Assembly (NCBI GenBank): GCA_025924435.1
Contig: JAICIL010000163.1
Coordinates: forward strand, 1-9,678
Direction: 5' to 3'
DNA from: Chloroflexia bacterium
Lineage (GTDB): Bacteria; Chloroflexota; Chloroflexia; Thermomicrobiales; JALYUS01
DNA length: 9,678 nt
Below the pieces are notes generated by a model that was not told where the DNA came from, searched no databases, and worked only from the letters and a program-made list of their open reading frames with translations. Numbering within the stretch: the stretch's first letter is position 1; each line of letters starts with the position of its first letter. The translations under genes and the position numbers were made by a program. Positions 6,218-9,678 of the stretch are shown here, piece by piece.

Positions 6218-6303
6218 GCGGGTCTCCTTCTCTGGTCTGTGGTGCGTCTCGTTGCCGTCCCTATCAACTCAATAACGCGCGTAGCCTACCACCATTCCGC
6301 GAG

Positions 6304-6312
6304 TGCTATCAT
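6304..6312 (+). promoter_or_regulatory. Extended -10 (TGCTATCAT) upstream of hemQ
   Basis: TGC at 6304-6306 followed by TATCAT (6307-6312) forms an extended -10 with five of six consensus bases. No good -35 is seen at 6284-6289 (GCCTAC), which extended -10 promoters tolerate. Transcription would start near 6319, giving a leader of about 60 nt. The 161-nt divergent gap also has to hold the deacetylase promoter, for which I found no clear boxes. Confidence 0.45.
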
Positions 6313-6378
6313 GGGGAGGAAGCGCGCGACGTGGCGCGCGGAAAAGCGTCCGCACGATGGACCACATGGGAGTGAGAG

Positions 6379-7119
6379 ATGAGCACGACCGCCACCCCGA
6401 CCGCCGCCCCCGCGGCGGCGGCTGCCGCCCAGGCGCCGACGCGCCGGCAATACGTCCGTTTCGCCTTCTATCGCGTTGACCCGGCATGGCGCCGCCTGCC
6501 CGCCGCCGACCGGGAGCGCGGGCAGGCCGAATTCCTCGCCCTCATTGACGCGACGACGCCGACGATGCTCGTCCGCTCGTACTCCTGCGTCGGGCTGCGG
6601 GCGGACGCGGATTTCCTCCTGTGGCAGGTCTCGTACGAACTCGACGACTTCCAGACCTTCGCGGCGAAACTGAACGGCACGGGCTTCGGCCGCTACCTGA
6701 CGACGCCCTACGCCTATCTCTCGATGACGCGCCGCTCGCGGTACGTGGACCCGAAGGACCGCGACAGCGAGTCGAACCGCCTGACCATCGAGCCGGGCGG
6801 CCGGAAGTATCTCTTCGTCTACCCCTTCGTGAAGACGCGCCAGTGGTTCGCGCTCTCGCACGACGAGCGGCAGGAGATGATGCGCGAGCATATCGAGGTG
6901 GGCCAGGGGTATCCGTCGGTGAAACTGAACACCACCTACTCCTTCGGCCTCGACGATCAGGAATGGGTCGTCGCCTTCGAGAGCGACTATCCGCAGGATT
7001 TCCTCGATCTCGTCGCCACCCTGCGGGAGACGCGGGCGAGCGCCTACACCCTCCGCGATACCCCGATGATGACCTGCCGCGCCCTCGACATCCGCGACAT
7101 TCTGCCGCAACTTGGGTAG
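6379..7119 (+). CDS. hemQ: HemQ-type coproheme decarboxylase (chlorite dismutase-like family)
   Basis: A 246-aa cytosolic protein of the chlorite dismutase-like fold. HemQ performs the last step of the coproporphyrin-dependent heme route, the peroxide-driven decarboxylation of coproheme to heme b. Y148 and K152 in YPFVK align by spacing with the catalytic Tyr and Lys known in S. aureus HemQ. H171 in EMMREHIEVGQGYP is the expected proximal heme ligand. NTTYSFGLDDQEWVVAFE (184-201) is a family signature. The distal stretch 176-186 has no Arg, which true chlorite dismutases need, so chlorite degradation is unlikely. Residues 1-22 are an Ala/Thr/Pro-rich extension without function signals. The ATG is supported by GGGAG (6368-6372), 6 nt upstream. 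The stop lies at the edge of a G-rich hairpin. Other heme genes are not in the window. Confidence 0.82.
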   Translation: MSTTATPTAAPAAAAAAQAPTRRQYVRFAFYRVDPAWRRLPAADRERGQAEFLALIDATTPTMLVRSYSCVGLRADADFLLWQVSYELDDFQTFAAKLNGTGFGRYLTTPYAYLSMTRRSRYVDPKDRDSESNRLTIEPGGRKYLFVYPFVKTRQWFALSHDERQEMMREHIEVGQGYPSVKLNTTYSFGLDDQEWVVAFESDYPQDFLDLVATLRETRASAYTLRDTPMMTCRALDIRDILPQLG

Positions 7120-7185
7120 GGGGTAGGGGGGTCGGAGTTCGGGAAGGGGATTTCATCGAACTCCAACCCCGAACCCCCTGCCCCC
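7119..7185. repeat. Long imperfect G-rich hairpin after hemQ
   Basis: The outer stem GGGGGTAGGGGG (7119-7130) pairs with CCCCCTGCCCCC (7174-7185), 12 bp with one G-T pair. The inner stem GGAGTTCG (7134-7141) pairs exactly with CGAACTCC (7157-7164). The element begins on the last base of the hemQ stop codon and ends 95 nt before the proposed KaiC-like start, so it may terminate hemQ transcription. It shares AGGGGGTAGGGGG with the pgk leader. In 7186-7279 I see no convincing promoter. Confidence 0.65.
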
Positions 7186-7279
7186 TTACGGCATCAATCT
7201 TGCAAACGCCTTTGAAATGACCATGCGCGCGAGCGGGAGTGTCGCGTGTCATGGCTTGGGTTGGGGAGGGAAGTGGCGC

Positions 7280-8737
7280 GTGAATCCTGTATTAACGACG
7301 GATGTCGCGGGGTTGGATGAGATCCTCGGTGGAGGCATCCCGCTTCGCTCGATGACGTTGATCCTTGGCAGGCCGGGGGCGGGCAAGACGATCCTTGCCG
7401 AGCAGGTCGCGGTGCAGCAGGCGAAAACGGGTAGGCGAGTCGTGATCCTCACCGCGCTCTCCGAGTCGCACGAGCAACTGCTGATATCGCTTCGCCAGTT
7501 CTCCTTCTTCGATGAGGCGCTGGTTGGCGACCGCATCCGTTTTCTCAGTATCCAGACGCTGCTGCAAGATGGGCTGGAGACGACGGCGGATGCCATTGTG
7601 GAGATCGTCCGCACGCACGAAGCCTCGGTCGTCGTCCTCGATGGCTTCCGCGGCGTCGCCGGATTCGCCACTTCGGATAGCGAGGTGCGGCTTTTTCTTT
7701 ACGAGGTGCGAACGCGGCTCGCGCTCCTCGAAGTGACGACCCTCGTTACCCTCGAGGCCAATCCCGATCAGGAGAGCGATTCCGGCGCGCTGACCGTCGC
7801 GGACGGCATCATCAAATTGCACAACACCCTCTGGGGCGTGCGGCATCGCCGCCATATCGAGGTGCAGAAGCTGCGGGCGATGAGCCACCTGGACGGCATA
7901 CACACAATCGCGATTACCGGGGATGGCATTCTCTGTTACCCGCGCCACGAGGCGGTCTACCGGACGGTAAATTATACCGTCAGCCCGGGTCGTGCGAGTC
8001 TCGGCCTCCCCGAACTCGATGCGATGCTCAATGGTGGCCTGAACCGGGGCACCGTGACCTTTCTCGCGGGCAGCCCCGGCGCCGGCAAGACGCTCACCGC
8101 GCTCCACTACATCATGGCCGGCGCCGATGCCGGCGAGCCGGGGCTGTTCGTCTGCTTCACCGAGAGCGAGGAGCAACTCCACCTCAAGGCGGAAAATTTC
8201 GGGCTCGGTCTGCGCGGGGCTATCGCGCCGGGGGCGGTATCGCTCCTTTGCCTCGCGCCCGTCGAACTGGAAGTGGACATGTTCGCCGCGATGCTGCGCA
8301 ATCGCGTCGAGCGCCTCGGCATCCGGCGGCTCGTCATTGATTCCGTCGCGGCGGTCGAGGTGGCCATCCTCGAACCGGATCGCGGGCCGGGATTCTTCGC
8401 CTCGCTCATCAACTATCTGCGCGAGCGCGACGTGACCAGCGTGATGACGCAGGAGAGCAACGCATTCGACGGCGGCATCGGCGAGGGGCTCGGCGCGGTC
8501 CTCGCGGACAATCTGATCCGGCTCCGTTCGGTCGAGTACCGCAATCGCCTCCGCCGGGTGCTCTCGATCCTGAAAATGCGCCAGAGCGCGTTCGATCCGA
8601 GCCTGCGCGAATTTCGCATTGACGAGGGCGTTATCCGGGTGCTGCCAATCGAGGAGAGCGGCGCCGAGCTATTGGGCGGCATCGCCGCGCAGGAGGGGCG
8701 CGATGCGCGTATCGGTCGGTACGATGGGGGCGCATAA
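7280..8737 (+). CDS. KaiC-like protein with two RecA-type ATPase domains
   Basis: A 485-aa double-domain P-loop protein of the KaiC/RadA superfamily. Domain 1 begins VLTTDVAGLDEILGGGIP, with Walker A GRPGAGKT (30-37) and Walker B VVVLD ending at D121. Domain 2 has GLPELDAMLNGGL, Walker A GSPGAGKT (264-271), Walker B LVID ending at D354, and the typical LKMRQSAFD (431-439). By eye, the first Glu of KaiC's catalytic EE pair is Ser61 in domain 1 and Thr294 in domain 2, and the KaiC phosphosites S431/T432 align with Ala/Val (about 406-407). A phosphorylation clock is therefore unlikely. I prefer GTG 7280, with GGAGG 10 nt upstream and a family-like N-terminus; ATG 7217 would add 21 atypical residues. 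It overlaps a receiver gene, suggesting joint signalling. The partner and output are unknown. Confidence 0.88.
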   Translation: MNPVLTTDVAGLDEILGGGIPLRSMTLILGRPGAGKTILAEQVAVQQAKTGRRVVILTALSESHEQLLISLRQFSFFDEALVGDRIRFLSIQTLLQDGLETTADAIVEIVRTHEASVVVLDGFRGVAGFATSDSEVRLFLYEVRTRLALLEVTTLVTLEANPDQESDSGALTVADGIIKLHNTLWGVRHRRHIEVQKLRAMSHLDGIHTIAITGDGILCYPRHEAVYRTVNYTVSPGRASLGLPELDAMLNGGLNRGTVTFLAGSPGAGKTLTALHYIMAGADAGEPGLFVCFTESEEQLHLKAENFGLGLRGAIAPGAVSLLCLAPVELEVDMFAAMLRNRVERLGIRRLVIDSVAAVEVAILEPDRGPGFFASLINYLRERDVTSVMTQESNAFDGGIGEGLGAVLADNLIRLRSVEYRNRLRRVLSILKMRQSAFDPSLREFRIDEGVIRVLPIEESGAELLGGIAAQEGRDARIGRYDGGA

Positions 8738-9128
8738 GGTGGCGACCATCCTCGTCGTGGACGATGAGCAGCCGGTCGTGGATCTGCTGACCGATATGCT
8801 GGAGGATGAGGGCCACACCGTCATCCCCGCGTACAATGGGCGCGTCGCGCTGGAGATCGTCGAGCAGCAGTCGCCCGACCTCGTCATCAGCGACGTGATG
8901 ATGCCCTTCGTGGACGGCATCCAGTTGTGCAAGCTGCTTCGTGAGGAACATGATCCGCGCGATTTACCCGTCATCTTGATGAGCGCCGCCCTCCCGCCCG
9001 ACCTCTCGACCTGCGGCGCGAACGCCTTCCTCGGCAAGCCGTTCGACATCGGCCGCTTCGACGATCTGATCGCCTTGTATGTGCGGGATCGCGGGGCGGC
9101 GGGCACTACCGTTGGCCCAAACGATTGA
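8703..9128 (+). CDS. Stand-alone response regulator receiver (CheY/Spo0F-like)
   Basis: A 141-aa phosphorylation-dependent switch made of one receiver domain with no DNA-binding or enzymatic output. Signature residues are all present: acidic pocket D20-D21 (ILVVDDEQ), phosphoacceptor D64 in VISDVMMPFVDG, switch S94 in ILMSAA, and K112 in GKPF. A short tail (about 128-141) follows the fold. I choose ATG 8703 because a perfect AGGAGG (8691-8696) lies 6 nt upstream. This makes the gene overlap the KaiC-like gene by 35 nt and implies coupled translation. ATG 8724 and GTG 8739 are later alternatives. No histidine kinase is in the window, so the phosphodonor must be elsewhere. The KaiC-like protein is the obvious candidate partner, by position only. 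Confidence 0.9.
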   Translation: MRVSVGTMGAHKVATILVVDDEQPVVDLLTDMLEDEGHTVIPAYNGRVALEIVEQQSPDLVISDVMMPFVDGIQLCKLLREEHDPRDLPVILMSAALPPDLSTCGANAFLGKPFDIGRFDDLIALYVRDRGAAGTTVGPND

Positions 9129-9139
9129 ACGGTGGAACC

Positions 9140-9678
9140 ATGAATCTTCGCCTCTACGACACGGCATCGCGGGAGATCGCGCCGTTCGTGCCGCTCGGCG
9201 AGACGGTCGGCCTCTATGTCTGCGGCGTCACGCCGTACGACACGACGCACATGGGGCACGCCTTCACGTACGTCGTCTTCGACACGCTCGTGCGGGTGCT
9301 GCGGCGCGCGGGCCGGGCCGTCACGTATGTCCAGAATGTCACCGATATTGACGACGACATCCTCAAGCGCGCCCGCGAGACGGGCAAGCGGTGGGATGAA
9401 CTGGGGCGGGAGCAGACGGCGCAGTACGAGCGGGACAGCCGCGCCCTCTCTATCGAGCCGCCGACGCACTTCCTCCGGGCCACGGACGAGATTGACCGGA
9501 TGATCCCGCTGATCGCGACGCTGATCGCGAAGGGGCACGCCTACGCCTCCGGCGGCAATGTCTACTTCTCCGTCGCCAGCGACCCGGACTACGGCGACCT
9601 GAGCCGGTACAGCCGGGCGGAGATGCGGGCGATTGCGGCGGAGCGCGGCGGGAACCCGGACGACCCGCGCAAGCGCGA
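9140..9678 (+). CDS. MshC-like cysteine ligase / cysteinyl-tRNA synthetase family (5' part)
   Basis: The N-terminal 179 residues of a class I cysteine-activating enzyme; the 3' end lies beyond the window. Zinc-binding C28 sits in YVCGVTPYDTTHMGHA, with HMGH (37-40) as the HIGH motif, and VQNVTDIDDDIL (73-84) matches the family. Two details favour MshC, which joins cysteine to GlcN-inositol in mycothiol synthesis, over CysS: CGVTPYDxTHxGHA in place of the usual CGPTVYDxxHIGHAR, and AERGGNPDDPRKR at the visible end, close to the AERGGDPDxPxKRDPLD segment I recall for MshC. A tRNA synthetase remains possible until the missing C-terminal anticodon-binding region can be inspected. The ATG has GGTGG 4 nt upstream. 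It starts 11 nt after the receiver gene and may share its transcript. A PIG-L deacetylase lies about 3 kb away. Confidence 0.85.
   Translation, partial: MNLRLYDTASREIAPFVPLGETVGLYVCGVTPYDTTHMGHAFTYVVFDTLVRVLRRAGRAVTYVQNVTDIDDDILKRARETGKRWDELGREQTAQYERDSRALSIEPPTHFLRATDEIDRMIPLIATLIAKGHAYASGGNVYFSVASDPDYGDLSRYSRAEMRAIAAERGGNPDDPRKR

Noticed and set aside
5366..6382. 338-codon + strand open frame antisense to the deacetylase
   Set aside because: It is the high-GC shadow of a gene with clear catalytic motifs on the other strand. Its translation is Arg/Ala-rich without any family pattern, and its start lies inside the hairpin repeat.
6286..7110. 274-codon - strand open frame antisense to hemQ
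   Set aside because: The + strand encodes a recognisable HemQ with heme ligand and catalytic Tyr/Lys. The antisense product shows no motif and no ribosome-binding site.
6379..7119. Chlorite dismutase function for the heme protein
   Set aside because: The distal region lacks the Arg required by true chlorite dismutases, while the Tyr/Lys pair of coproheme decarboxylase is present.
7280..8737. Genuine circadian clock KaiC
   Set aside because: There are no kaiA or kaiB genes nearby, the phosphosite positions are Ala/Val and the EE catalytic pairs are altered.

Overview
The window is high-GC bacterial chromosome. It holds ten protein genes, nine complete and one running off the right edge, with compact intergenic gaps full of short hairpin and tandem repeats. 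I see no mobile element, CRISPR array, rRNA or tRNA. The gene set suggests a high-GC Chloroflexota bacterium of the Thermomicrobia/Sphaerobacter type: pgk-tpiA, a Tat-exported ferritin-like protein, an ECF sigma factor with an RskA-type anti-sigma factor, HemQ, a KaiC-like ATPase and an MshC-like ligase. This assignment comes from recalled gene content and protein style, not a search; an actinobacterium is the main alternative.

Region by region: (1) 1-135 is a non-coding leader with three hairpins and G-rich repeats. (2) 136-2209 holds pgk and tpiA on the + strand, separated by an 82-nt gap with a four-copy 7-nt tandem repeat. A strong hairpin at 2222-2253 closes this unit. (3) 2280-3577 holds two paralogous ferritin-like genes on the - strand. 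The upstream one has a Tat signal; the downstream one has no signal but a G/S/T/P-rich tail. (4) 3578-3950 is a divergent regulatory region with nested ATCGG palindromes and a perfect TATAAT. (5) 3951-5338 holds an ECF sigma factor overlapping its membrane-bound anti-sigma factor. (6) 5339-5410 is a 28-bp perfect hairpin of 7-nt units between convergent genes. (7) 5411-6217 (-) is a PIG-L/LmbE deacetylase, divergent from hemQ (6379-7119, +). (8) After another G-rich hairpin come a double-domain KaiC-like ATPase (7280-8737), an overlapping stand-alone response regulator (8703-9128) and, 11 nt later, the 5' part of an MshC/CysS-family ligase (9140 to the edge).

How the genes fit together: pgk and tpiA are core glycolysis. 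The sigma/anti-sigma pair probably senses an envelope or redox signal and may control the divergent ferritin-like pair. HemQ (heme synthesis), ferritin-like proteins (iron or oxidative stress) and a deacetylase plus MshC-like ligase (possible mycothiol-type thiol) share a loose iron/redox theme. The KaiC-like protein and receiver look like a co-translated signalling module with no visible kinase. The most interesting non-coding signal is the set of 7-nt-period and G-rich hairpin repeats placed exactly at gene ends.
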